Origin: Bacillota bacterium
GTDB lineage: Bacteria > Bacillota > Clostridia > Acetivibrionales > DSM-2933
Assembly (NCBI GenBank): GCA_023441845.1
Contig: JAEZNF010000692.1
Span: forward strand, 1 to 12,653
Length of the DNA: 12,653 nt
Direction: 5' to 3'
The position numbers were made by a program, and so were the translations under genes. Below are positions 7,006 through 12,653 of the stretch, piece after piece (positions within the stretch are counted from its first letter, which is position 1; each line of letters opens with the position of its first letter). A model generated the notes under the pieces. That model was given only the letters and a program-made list of their open reading frames with translations, was not told where the DNA came from and made no database searches.

Positions 7006-7758
7006 TTACTTTACGAAATTTCTGAGTGTTCCGACATTCTCTATCCTTACTTCTACAGTATCTCCAGCTTTCATTGGTCCAACGCCGGCGGGTGTGCCTG
7101 TAGTAACAACATCTCCCGGATACAGAGGCATGATACGGGAAATAAAACTGACCAATTCCTCAACGCTCCACATCAGGTTTGATGTATTTGAACTTTGTTT
7201 AACTTCTCCGTTCAGTAAAAGCTCAATGTCAACGGAACTGTAATCGATTCCGCTGACTATATGAGGGCCTATGGGACAAAAAGTCTCGTAATTTTTAGCG
7301 CGCATCCACTGGCCGTCAATTTTTTGTATGTCTCTTTCTGTCACATCATTCAGGCACGTAGCGCCAAGTATATAATCTTTGACATCCTGTACAGGTATGT
7401 TTTTGCAGGTTTTACCGATTACGACGGCGAGCTCCGCCTCATAATCAACTCTAGTGGCGTTTTCAGGTATTATAACTGCATCTTTGTGGCCTATGACGGT
7501 ATGGGGAAGCTTAACAAAAATTACCGGGTCCTTGTGTACCTCATGCCCTAATTCTTTTGTATGGTCAACATAGTTTAAACCCACAGCGACTACTTTTGAC
7601 GGTCTGCAAGGCGGAAGAATCTTTATTTCGTCAAGCTTATAAAGATTTTCAGTCGTTTGAAATTCGTCAAAATAGCTTCCTTTAATTTCCCGAACAAGAC
7701 CGTTTTCTAAAATACCTGACTTTTCCGCATTGTTATAAATGAATTTCAGGAATATCAT
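7006..7758 (-). CDS. Fumarylacetoacetate hydrolase (FAH) family protein
   Basis: A complete 250-residue cytoplasmic enzyme of the FAH family, whose members hydrolyse, decarboxylate or isomerise beta-keto and enol acids using a divalent metal. Seen are KVVAVGLNYVDHTKELG with the conserved His66, the metal ligands in DYEAELAVV (Glu107 and Glu109) and NDVTERD (Asp138), Lys83 in FVKLP, and the C-terminal signature PGDVVTTGTPAGVGPM. A short N-terminal domain of about 45 residues precedes the core, as in YcgM-like and HpaG-like members. AGAGG lies eight bases upstream of the ATG. No catabolic partner genes are nearby, so the substrate cannot be assigned; oxaloacetate decarboxylase or acylpyruvase-type activity is possible for this subgroup. 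Confidence 0.93.
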   Translation of the reverse strand: MIFLKFIYNNAEKSGILENGLVREIKGSYFDEFQTTENLYKLDEIKILPPCRPSKVVAVGLNYVDHTKELGHEVHKDPVIFVKLPHTVIGHKDAVIIPENATRVDYEAELAVVIGKTCKNIPVQDVKDYILGATCLNDVTERDIQKIDGQWMRAKNYETFCPIGPHIVSGIDYSSVDIELLLNGEVKQSSNTSNLMWSVEELVSFISRIMPLYPGDVVTTGTPAGVGPMKAGDTVEVRIENVGTLRNFVK

Positions 7759-7783
7759 GTTTTTTACCTCTTTCCACGCAGAT

Positions 7784-7812
7784 TATATAAGGATCTTTGC
7801 AATTTGGATCAA
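7784..7812 (-). promoter_or_regulatory. Candidate promoter of the FAH gene
   Basis: On the minus strand TTGATC (7807-7812) and TATATA (7784-7789) are 17 bases apart; an overlapping TATAAT (7782-7787) gives 19. The leader would be about 20 bases. Moderate support only. Confidence 0.4.
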
Positions 7813-8033
7813 ATAGATTGCCTGCTTATTAATATCCTTAGTTTCAGCATTAGTATACCATTATTTTGAAAAGATGTGGAGGTGAATTTACTTACATTGC
7901 AAAGAATTCGATGCTTCCCGGTACTTACTGATTTTCCGGGTTCCAAATTGCTTTTTGAAAATCAAAAGCTCGGGGCCGCCGAAGCCATCTGTGCGCTATT
8001 TGGCTGGATTTTTCTTCGAGAAACGGCCACTGA
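7813..8033. other. Intergenic stretch without a supported gene
   Basis: This stretch between the FAH promoter and the terminator of the next gene holds no gene I can support. It has two short hairpins (GCTTTT/AAAAGC near 7950-7969 and TTTCT-TCG-AGAAA near 8010-8022). A plus-strand open frame from 7876 runs on into the antisense of the DUF4015 gene and has no properly placed ribosome binding site; translated pieces resemble nothing I know. Confidence 0.4.
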
Positions 8034-8070
8034 TAAAAACGACACCAGCCTTTTTCTAACGGCTAGTGTC
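8034..8070 (-). terminator. Intrinsic terminator of the DUF4015 lipoprotein gene
   Basis: On the minus strand GACACTAGCC (8061-8070) pairs with GGCTGGTGTC (8041-8050) over 10 bp with one G-T wobble, a 10-base loop, and GTTTTTAT directly after. It begins 10 bases after the stop codon. Confidence 0.88.
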
Positions 8071-8080
8071 ACCAGGCTTT

Positions 8081-9286
8081 CTACTGTTTTGCAAGCCCAC
8101 CCTCATGATATGAATTCATTGGATCCCACAGGAACCATTCTTCATATCCTGCATCGTAAACGGCTTGTATCTGCTGTCTTACCTGTTCATCACCGTATTT
8201 TTGCCAGTTTCCTTTACCAATCCAGGATGCATCAAAGTCCTGCAGGTAAGTTCTTATCATTGGCGTTGAGCCGTCTACTTTGGATAACCTGTCTTTAGCT
8301 TTTAAAAGAGTATTCTTTACGACTTCATACGGTGCCAAATCAGGTTTTGTAAATTTTACACCGTTTATAATCTGGCCCAGTGCGTAATGTGACGGATATG
8401 CCATTGGGCAGATGTAGTCTACATCCTTTCCGATCAGTTCAAGATACTGGCCTATTCCTTCAGTATCTTCCGGACTTTCGCATATAATTGCAAATACATC
8501 GGCTGATAGTACGGCATTAGGCATTTGTTCTCTTGAATACTTAAGGAATGCATTTACAGTTTCGTAAAGATTTTTACCTTCTGTTTCTCCGAACACCATT
8601 TCACTTTTTTTGCCGTCCGGAAACCTTACATAATCGAATTGAACTTCATCAAAGCCTTGAGCAAGGGCTTCTTTAGCCAGGTCGATATTATACTGCCATG
8701 CATCTTTGTTGTAAGGGTTTACCCAGGCTTTCTGGTTGTGGATATATAAGCCGCCGGACTTGTTTTTTATAGCCATGTCAGGTCTGCCTTTTGATAAAAA
8801 TGGGTCCTTGAAGCACACTATTCTTGCTATTGCATATATGTTGTTGTCGTGCAGCTCTTTAACCACTTTTGCAGCATCATACCTTACATCGATTGCTTTA
8901 ACTTCTTTTGCAACGGGTACCTTTGAATCAACACATACATACCCGTCATCGTCCTTGTAGTCTATAACATAGCTGTTTATCTCAGTAGTGTTTGCCAGGT
9001 CGATATAATGCTTAAGCCTTGCTCCTGCTGATGTAGCCGTTAAGTATAAGCCTTTTGCCTTGACTTTTTTCTTTTCGACGCTATCAGAAGGAGTGTTTGT
9101 ATTTTGGGGAGCTGTCGGTGTAGTTACAGCAGTGTTGGAAGTGCCTGCAGCAGGAACTGCGCTGCCGGGAGCTTGATTAAATGCATCGCTGACCGGGCTT
9201 GTAACCTTGCCGCATGATGTAAGGAGTATTGTGACTGATAGGGCCGAAATAATCAATAACCTCTTGCTAAAAACATTTTTCTTCAT
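8081..9286 (-). CDS. DUF4015 putative glycosyl hydrolase, lipoprotein
   Basis: A 401-residue predicted surface lipoprotein. The N-terminus MKKNVFSKRLL is followed by a hydrophobic stretch and the lipobox LTSC with Cys25 as lipidation site. A low-complexity Ala/Pro/Thr/Ser linker (about 26-70) separates it from a domain running from about residue 78 to the end. That domain has the features of the DUF4015 family, predicted TIM-barrel glycosidases: KGLYLTATSAG at its start, NSYVIDYKDDDGYV, GFDEVQFDYVRFPDG with acidic residues at a strand end, AVLSADVF, and DYICPMAYPSHY. Substrate is unknown; a wall or extracellular polysaccharide is the reasonable guess. The ATG has GGGGTG 10 bases upstream. Monocistronic, with its own terminator; no convincing -35/-10 pair was seen upstream. 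Confidence 0.9.
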   Translation of the reverse strand: MKKNVFSKRLLIISALSVTILLTSCGKVTSPVSDAFNQAPGSAVPAAGTSNTAVTTPTAPQNTNTPSDSVEKKKVKAKGLYLTATSAGARLKHYIDLANTTEINSYVIDYKDDDGYVCVDSKVPVAKEVKAIDVRYDAAKVVKELHDNNIYAIARIVCFKDPFLSKGRPDMAIKNKSGGLYIHNQKAWVNPYNKDAWQYNIDLAKEALAQGFDEVQFDYVRFPDGKKSEMVFGETEGKNLYETVNAFLKYSREQMPNAVLSADVFAIICESPEDTEGIGQYLELIGKDVDYICPMAYPSHYALGQIINGVKFTKPDLAPYEVVKNTLLKAKDRLSKVDGSTPMIRTYLQDFDASWIGKGNWQKYGDEQVRQQIQAVYDAGYEEWFLWDPMNSYHEGGLAKQ

Positions 9287-9420
9287 AAGTACATGTCACC
9301 CCGTTTGGTATATTTTTTACTATAAATATTAGAAAAGAGAAGTTGATATGACTACATTCCTGCATATTAATTTATCAAATTACGGTCACAAAAGCAATAA
9401 ACTAAATTTGGTATATTTGA

Positions 9421-9555
9421 ATACCCGGAATAATTTTTGCCGAAAACCCATATATATTATCTGTTATGTCAAAGGATATGAACGAGGATGACGCCTGGGG
9501 AGTTTCGGCAAATATATCGAAAAAGGGCTATAATTACGTAAATCAAAAGCAGTAG
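9421..9555 (+). pseudogene. C-terminal remnant of a class A beta-lactamase-like serine hydrolase
   Basis: A 44-codon open stretch preceded by a stop (9418-9420) and ending in TAG (9553-9555) encodes GIIFAENPYILSVMSKD followed by MNEDDAWGVSANISKK and a short tail. This looks like the final beta-strand and C-terminal helix of class A beta-lactamase-related serine hydrolases, where a D-x-G-I-I/V-x-x-x-N/H-P-Y-I-L motif precedes the end of the protein. The catalytic SxxK, SDN and KTG motifs are absent: the preceding 120 bases show no matching frame, and the minus-strand gene starts beyond them. The first ATG (9466) lacks a ribosome binding site. I read it as debris of a lost gene; the match is from memory of the family. 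Confidence 0.55.
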
Positions 9556-9619
9556 AAGAAATATGAGTAAATAATATGGCATAAAAGCCTTAGAAGGATA
9601 AGGATGAATCTGTAGTGAT
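9556..9619. other. AT-rich spacer, nothing recognised
   Basis: No gene, repeat or structured element could be supported between the serine hydrolase remnant and the L,D-transpeptidase promoter. Confidence 0.4.
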
Positions 9620-9648
9620 TTGAATATAAGGAGTAAGAGTGGTATAAT
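9620..9648 (+). promoter_or_regulatory. Promoter of the L,D-transpeptidase gene
   Basis: TTGAAT (9620-9625) and consensus TATAAT (9643-9648) are exactly 17 bases apart, a good vegetative sigma-A type promoter. Start near 9655 would give a leader of about 210 bases. Confidence 0.7.
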
Positions 9649-9667
9649 TTAGCTATATAGAAACATA

Positions 9668-9741
9668 TTGAACGCGCGAAAGAATTTTCATAAAGTGTTG
9701 CGCGTTTAATGGATCAAGGTATATGATTTCGCGAAACATAT
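9668..9741 (+). promoter_or_regulatory. Two inverted repeats in the L,D-transpeptidase leader
   Basis: 9668-9679 and 9698-9709 pair over 12 positions (two G-T wobbles) around the core AACGCGC/GCGCGTT with an 18-base loop. Just downstream, ATATGATTTCGCGAAACATAT (split here as ATATG-A-TTTCG and CGAAA-CATAT, 9721-9741) forms a second near-perfect palindrome; it shares 19 identical bases, inverted, with 3151-3169. Neither is followed by a T-run, so neither is a terminator. They may be operator sites or leader RNA structure. Confidence 0.5.
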
Positions 9742-9865
9742 AAGCATTATTTGATAAGAGTTCAGGAAATCCGGAAAAGAAATGTAAAAATTACTTTTCT
9801 CAAGTTTATCCACTAAAGAAAAAGTCAATATTTAATAATAATATTTCATCAAAGGTGGAGTTACT

Positions 9866-10696
9866 ATGAAAAGAACTATAATTTTTCTGGCAATAGTGTT
9901 TATTTTGTTTTCCAATCCTTCTTACGCCATCGAACAGGAAAGCAACAACTATATTGTTGAGGAAAATGCAACGGGCAATAATTTTGTGAGCAATTCCAGA
10001 AACGAGCTTTCAAATGTTAACACACAAAAAGTTAATATCAAAACCGACTATGCAAAGGTTTTAGCCCAGCTTGGTTATTACAAAAAGGACGACAACGAGG
10101 CTATAAACCTGAGAAATTCCATAATACGGTTTCAGAGTGATCATAATTTGCAGGTTGACGGAGTATGGGGAGAAGCATCACAGTTAAACCTTGATAAAAG
10201 AATTGAGACAGGTGAATTCAATTATAAGGATAGAATTCTAAAGCCTCCGTCAGAGGGTAAGTGGGTAGTTATAAACAAAACTAAAAGAATCCTCACTTTG
10301 TATCAGGGGGATAAGGTCTTAAAAAAATATCCCGTTGCTGTTGGCAATCCTGTTTCTCTTACTCCCGACGGTCAATTCCAAATTGCAAATAAAGTGAAGA
10401 ATCCGGCCTGGGGGGGCGGCGGTTATTCAAAACCCATAAAGGGTGGAGATAAGAGTAACCCGCTTGGTTTAAGGTGGATTGGAGTATCGTATAAAGACGG
10501 GGGAAGGATTGGAATGCATGGAAATATCAGCCCGAATTCCATAGGCTTAAGCGTTTCGCACGGATGTATAAGGATGATCAATTCCGATGTAATGGAGTTT
10601 TTTGAGATGGTTTCTGTTAAGGAGTATGTTTGGATAGGTACTGAGGATGTTTTGAAAAAATGGGGAGTGACGCAGGAAGAGTATTATAAAAAGTGA
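9866..10696 (+). CDS. Secreted L,D-transpeptidase (YkuD) with peptidoglycan-binding domain
   Basis: A 276-residue exported enzyme predicted to form 3-3 peptidoglycan cross-links or attach wall components. It starts with a signal peptide (MKRTIIFLAIVFILF, likely cleavage after PSYA near residue 22). A peptidoglycan-binding module of PG_binding_1 type follows at about 60-112 (LGYY, FQSDHNLQVDGVWGEAS). The YkuD domain runs from about 130 to 256, with GMHGN and the active-site motif SHGCIRM, catalytic His232 and Cys234. GGTGGAG lies five bases before the ATG. The gene is monocistronic between its own promoter and a strong terminator. Sporulation or stationary-phase use is possible but not shown. 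Identification is secure. Confidence 0.95.
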   Translation: MKRTIIFLAIVFILFSNPSYAIEQESNNYIVEENATGNNFVSNSRNELSNVNTQKVNIKTDYAKVLAQLGYYKKDDNEAINLRNSIIRFQSDHNLQVDGVWGEASQLNLDKRIETGEFNYKDRILKPPSEGKWVVINKTKRILTLYQGDKVLKKYPVAVGNPVSLTPDGQFQIANKVKNPAWGGGGYSKPIKGGDKSNPLGLRWIGVSYKDGGRIGMHGNISPNSIGLSVSHGCIRMINSDVMEFFEMVSVKEYVWIGTEDVLKKWGVTQEEYYKK

Positions 10697-10702
10697 TTAA
10701 TC

Positions 10703-10736
10703 AAGGGGCATTCCTTTTGGCGGAATACCCCTTTTT
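10703..10736 (+). terminator. Intrinsic terminator of the L,D-transpeptidase gene
   Basis: AAGGGGCATTCC (10703-10714) pairs with GGAATACCCCTT (10722-10733), one C-A mismatch, 7-base loop, ending in a TTTTT run. It begins six bases after the stop. Confidence 0.88.
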
Positions 10737-10790
10737 GATAGGCTTAGTGATTTTTATAAACCGTATGGATATTCTAAGAAGTATTATATA

Positions 10791-11342
10791 TTATTTCGGT
10801 GATTCAGACGGTGCTGATGATGGCATACTGGCCAGAAGCCGATCAATTTCGTTTTTTAAATCCGGTACCCGCCTTTTAGCATTATTCAATTGATCTGCTG
10901 CGACAGCGAAATCTTCTTTTGCAGCAGCATAATCTTTCTTTGCGGTATTGTGAGTTCCTTTATAATAATAAATAAGCCCCATTAGGTAGTAGCTTCCGGA
11001 GTAATCAAGCTTCCTGAATTGTATTGCATGCTGACGCGCTTCTTCATATTTGGCAGTATTTTTATTGCCCTGCATACATTCGGCAAGGGAAACTTCCCAA
11101 AGGGCACCGGTTTTTGTTTTATTTCCGGGTTTGAGCGCTAACAGCTCTTCCCCCTTTTTTTCAACTTCTTCATATTTACCCGCGTCCGACAAATTTTCCA
11201 GTTCGGTTACTTTTTCGGGATACTCTGTTGAACGGTCATGCGAAAAATATAAGATTGTTGTAATTCCAAAGGCAAGTATTACAAAAACGGATAATAATAT
11301 ATAGATAGGGGCTTTAGAAGGCTTCTTCACACGTTTTTTCAC
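10791..11342 (-). CDS. Small membrane-anchored helical (TPR-like) protein
   Basis: A 183-residue protein with a basic N-terminus (KKRVKKPSK), one hydrophobic segment at about residues 12-33, and a mostly helical extracytoplasmic part. Stretches such as LENLSDAGKYEEVEKKGEELLALKPGN and YLMGLIYYYKGTHNTAKKDYAAAKEDF (each only partly quoted from the frame here) have the spacing of TPR helices, with the residues A/G-Y-E/A-A repeated, but the repeats are degenerate. The tail is Ser/Pro rich. The start is a GTG codon with GAGGTG five bases upstream. Function is unknown; TPR-like domains usually mediate protein contacts. It is convergent with the L,D-transpeptidase gene. Confidence 0.75.
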   Translation of the reverse strand: MKKRVKKPSKAPIYILLSVFVILAFGITTILYFSHDRSTEYPEKVTELENLSDAGKYEEVEKKGEELLALKPGNKTKTGALWEVSLAECMQGNKNTAKYEEARQHAIQFRKLDYSGSYYLMGLIYYYKGTHNTAKKDYAAAKEDFAVAADQLNNAKRRVPDLKNEIDRLLASMPSSAPSESPK

Positions 11343-11395
11343 AATTACACCTCACGAATGCACGATTTTGGAGATAAACAATATTGTCACCCATT

Positions 11396-11421
11396 CTATA
11401 GATATATAGATATATAGATAG
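11396..11421. repeat. Short AT-rich tandem repeat (GATATATA unit)
   Basis: About three copies of an 8-base unit, GATATATA, with a related TATAGATAG again at about 11444-11452. Probably slippage DNA upstream of the TPR-like gene. Confidence 0.6.
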
Positions 11422-11473
11422 TTTAACATAAATTGCTTACAGTGTATAGATAGGTAAAGTCAAGTGAAATTCT

Positions 11474-11499
11474 TGCGAGACAGGGGACGGTTCTTTGAC
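11474..11499 (+). repeat. Direct repeat copy 1, GGGGACGGTTCTTTGAC type
   Basis: This 26-base segment matches 11622-11647 with one difference (GCGAGACA versus GCGAGAAA before the GGGGACGG core). Motifs of this kind are scattered in many clostridial genomes and often flank Y1/REP-type transposases or debris; no transposase is present here. Confidence 0.75.
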
Positions 11500-11618
11500 A
11501 CGGTAATCCGTTAATTTACACCGAATGAAAGGCTTTATTTGGAATTATTGGTATAATACATTATGATTTTACTACAATTTATCCTTCATTGCTTATTACT
11601 TGAGCGTCATCATCCAAA
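11500..11618. other. Spacer between the two repeat copies
   Basis: Contains a TATAAT at 11552-11557 without a convincing -35. No coding frame or known structure was recognised. Confidence 0.35.
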
Positions 11619-11846
11619 GTGTGCGAGAAAGGGGACGGTTCTTTGACTTTTATTATTAGCGAATTGACTAACTTAACAAGCCTTGAACTACAAAATAATA
11701 ATATAAGTGATATAAGTCCGCTAAAGAAACTTATGAACCTTACAAATATTAATTTAACCAATAATCCAATCACAAAAGCTGACATATCTGTTTTGAATAA
11801 TACTTTACAGAAGCTGAAAATACGTATTGGAGATAAAGTTTTGTAA
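11619..11846 (+). pseudogene. C-terminal remnant of a leucine-rich repeat protein
   Basis: The frame encodes about two leucine-rich repeats, LTNLTSLELQNNNISDISPL and LMNLTNINLTNNPITKADI, then a short C-terminal end typical of bacterial internalin-like LRR proteins. The first 10 codons, from GTG 11619, come entirely from repeat copy 2, and no ribosome binding site precedes that GTG. A functional LRR domain needs more repeats plus a cap and signal peptide, so this looks like the tail of a gene whose upstream part was lost, with a repeat at the break. A translated 75-residue peptide cannot be excluded. Confidence 0.6.
11622..11647 (+). repeat. Direct repeat copy 2, fused to the LRR remnant
   Basis: Same orientation as copy 1, starting 148 bases after it. 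LRR-coding sequence begins within a few codons of its end, so the repeat marks the truncation point. Confidence 0.75.
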
Positions 11847-12157
11847 GTCATATTCTATAGGATAGATGTATAACACAGTTTCGCCTAAATCGAATTTAAT
11901 GTTAATTATAAAATGTTATTACACAACTTATTGATAATATAACAAGAATGTGATATTATGGTATTTCCGATGTTTGTATCATACGTATGTGAGTCAACAG
12001 GATGGATTTCGGATTCGATTGGCTGATATATTCCATGAATTATTGATACTATTATATTATAAGAACATGATATTATCTATAAAATAATGGAAAATTTCTT
12101 TTCGTAATACCTACAGTTTGTACTTTATAAAAATTCAAAAATTTTTAGGAGAAAAAA
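11847..12157. other. Intergenic region upstream of the membrane-anchored binding protein
   Basis: Very AT-rich, about 310 bases, no supported gene. It holds one good promoter (11931-11959) and a degenerate second copy of the same TTATTGATA ... AGAA-TGATATTAT arrangement at about 12041-12076, whose spacing (22 bases) is too long for a normal promoter. A palindromic ATACGTAT lies near 11981-11988. Confidence 0.45.
11931..11959 (+). promoter_or_regulatory. Probable promoter of the downstream binding-protein gene
   Basis: TTGATA (11931-11936) and TATTAT (11954-11959) are 17 bases apart, each one base off consensus. The leader would be about 190 bases. Confidence 0.55.
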
Positions 12158-12653
12158 ATGTATATTTCTAAAAAGTGTCTTAATACTGTATGTAATAGTT
12201 ATGAAAATGCACGTAAGAATAATTTCCGTTCATGCAATGATTGTGCGTACCTTTTTAAGCCCGGTAAAGCAGATATTATGAGGGAAATAGGCAAACTTGG
12301 CATACCTGTTCTGTTGATTTCAATAATTATAATTGCCGGCCTTATAGTCAGTCTGACGATTTTGGGAAATCAAAAAAACGATAATTCAAGTACAGTTGTA
12401 ATGAGCAGTCCAATAAAGGAAGAGAAGGCTGGTGATACGGCCGTATCTGAAACTGTGCTCAGGATACATGGATCAAATACAATTGGCACAAAGCTGATGC
12501 CGGAACTGGTAGATGGTTATCTCAAAAAAAAGGGAGCCGTTCAAATAAAAACGATAGAAGGTTCAAACCTCCAGGAAGAAAAAATAGGATTTAAATTGTC
12601 AAATCAGGATGAAAAAACATATGAGATTGAAATTTATTCACATGGGTCAGGTA
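12158..12653 (+). CDS. Membrane-anchored PstS-like substrate-binding protein with N-terminal Cys4 motif (3' truncated by window)
   Basis: The frame is open from ATG 12158 to the window end (165 complete codons, no stop). AGGAG lies seven bases before the ATG. The N-terminal 35 residues carry four cysteines (C7, C12, C26, C29; C-x4-C-x13-C-x2-C), a possible cytoplasmic zinc ribbon. One strong membrane span follows at about 48-70, then a polar linker, then from about residue 100 VLRIHGSNTIGTKLMPEL, the start of a periplasmic-binding-protein domain of the phosphate-binding (PstS, PBP-like) type with the SNTIG ligand-loop motif. The rest is outside the window. Unlike transport PstS proteins it has no lipobox, so sensing or scaffolding is as likely as uptake; in relatives this domain can be fused to OmpA-like modules. 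Confidence 0.82.
   Translation, partial: MYISKKCLNTVCNSYENARKNNFRSCNDCAYLFKPGKADIMREIGKLGIPVLLISIIIIAGLIVSLTILGNQKNDNSSTVVMSSPIKEEKAGDTAVSETVLRIHGSNTIGTKLMPELVDGYLKKKGAVQIKTIEGSNLQEEKIGFKLSNQDEKTYEIEIYSHGSG

Noticed and set aside
7876..8298. Plus-strand frame of 140 codons
   Set aside because: Its second half is antisense to the DUF4015 gene and its terminator, the GTG start precedes rather than follows the GGAGG, and the translation resembles no protein family.
9436..9510. Possible riboswitch: TTTGCCGAAA/TTTCGGCAAA stem with GATGACGCCT, reminiscent of a fluoride riboswitch 3' half
   Set aside because: The 5' half of the fluoride aptamer is missing, and the whole stretch reads as a serine hydrolase C-terminus, so the stem is probably incidental.
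10693..10893. Plus-strand frame overlapping the L,D-transpeptidase stop
   Set aside because: It runs through the terminator hairpin and into the antisense of the TPR-like gene, with no family resemblance.
11396..11647. CRISPR-like repetition
   Set aside because: There are only two 26-base copies at one spacing plus a short AT tandem repeat, with no regular spacers and no cas gene.

Overview
The window looks like chromosomal DNA of an AT-rich, spore-former-type Gram-positive anaerobe of the class Clostridia. Supporting this are strong GGAGG-type ribosome binding sites, TTGAxx/TATAAT promoters, a lipoprotein with a classic lipobox, a secreted YkuD L,D-transpeptidase, a MoxR-DUF58-transglutaminase operon and an isoleucyl-tRNA synthetase with the long C-terminal extension common in clostridia. 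A cellulolytic Clostridium/Acetivibrio-type relative is my guess, but no dockerin or cohesin is present to prove it. There is no tRNA, rRNA, CRISPR array, phage gene or intact transposase.

Layout. 1-708 (+) is the 3' end of ileS, entering from outside the window. 858-1796 (-) is a diacylglycerol/lipid kinase convergent with ileS; its stop codon lies in the loop of its own terminator, and its mRNA leader carries a perfect 24-bp hairpin directly before the Shine-Dalgarno. 2143-6874 (+) is a three-gene operon: MoxR AAA+ ATPase, DUF58 membrane protein, and a large membrane-anchored transglutaminase-like protein. 7006-7758 (-) is a fumarylacetoacetate hydrolase family enzyme. 8081-9286 (-) is a DUF4015 (putative glycosyl hydrolase) lipoprotein with a clear terminator. 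9421-9555 (+) is a short orphan reading frame resembling the C-terminus of a class A beta-lactamase-like serine hydrolase. 9866-10696 (+) is a secreted peptidoglycan-binding L,D-transpeptidase with promoter, long leader and terminator. 10791-11342 (-) is a small membrane-anchored helical/TPR-like protein. 11343-12157 is a decayed stretch with two copies of a GGGGACGGTTCTTTGAC repeat, a short AT tandem repeat and an LRR-protein remnant. 12158-12653 (+) is the 5' part of a membrane protein with an N-terminal four-cysteine motif, one membrane span and a PstS-like substrate-binding domain, cut by the window end.

Common theme. Apart from ileS and the FAH enzyme, most products act at or outside the membrane: lipid phosphorylation, the MoxR/DUF58/transglutaminase system, a lipoprotein glycosidase candidate, a wall cross-linking enzyme and a membrane-tethered binding protein. 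They are split among several transcription units, so a shared pathway is not shown.

Signals the gene list does not explain: the 10-bp palindrome TTTCGCGAAA in intergenic DNA with long shared flanks at two distant loci, the kinase leader hairpin, a palindrome plus hairpin plus mini-ORF before moxR, a nested inverted repeat after the transglutaminase gene, and the GGGGAC repeat family beside gene debris. I did not find a convincing complete new defence or mobile system.
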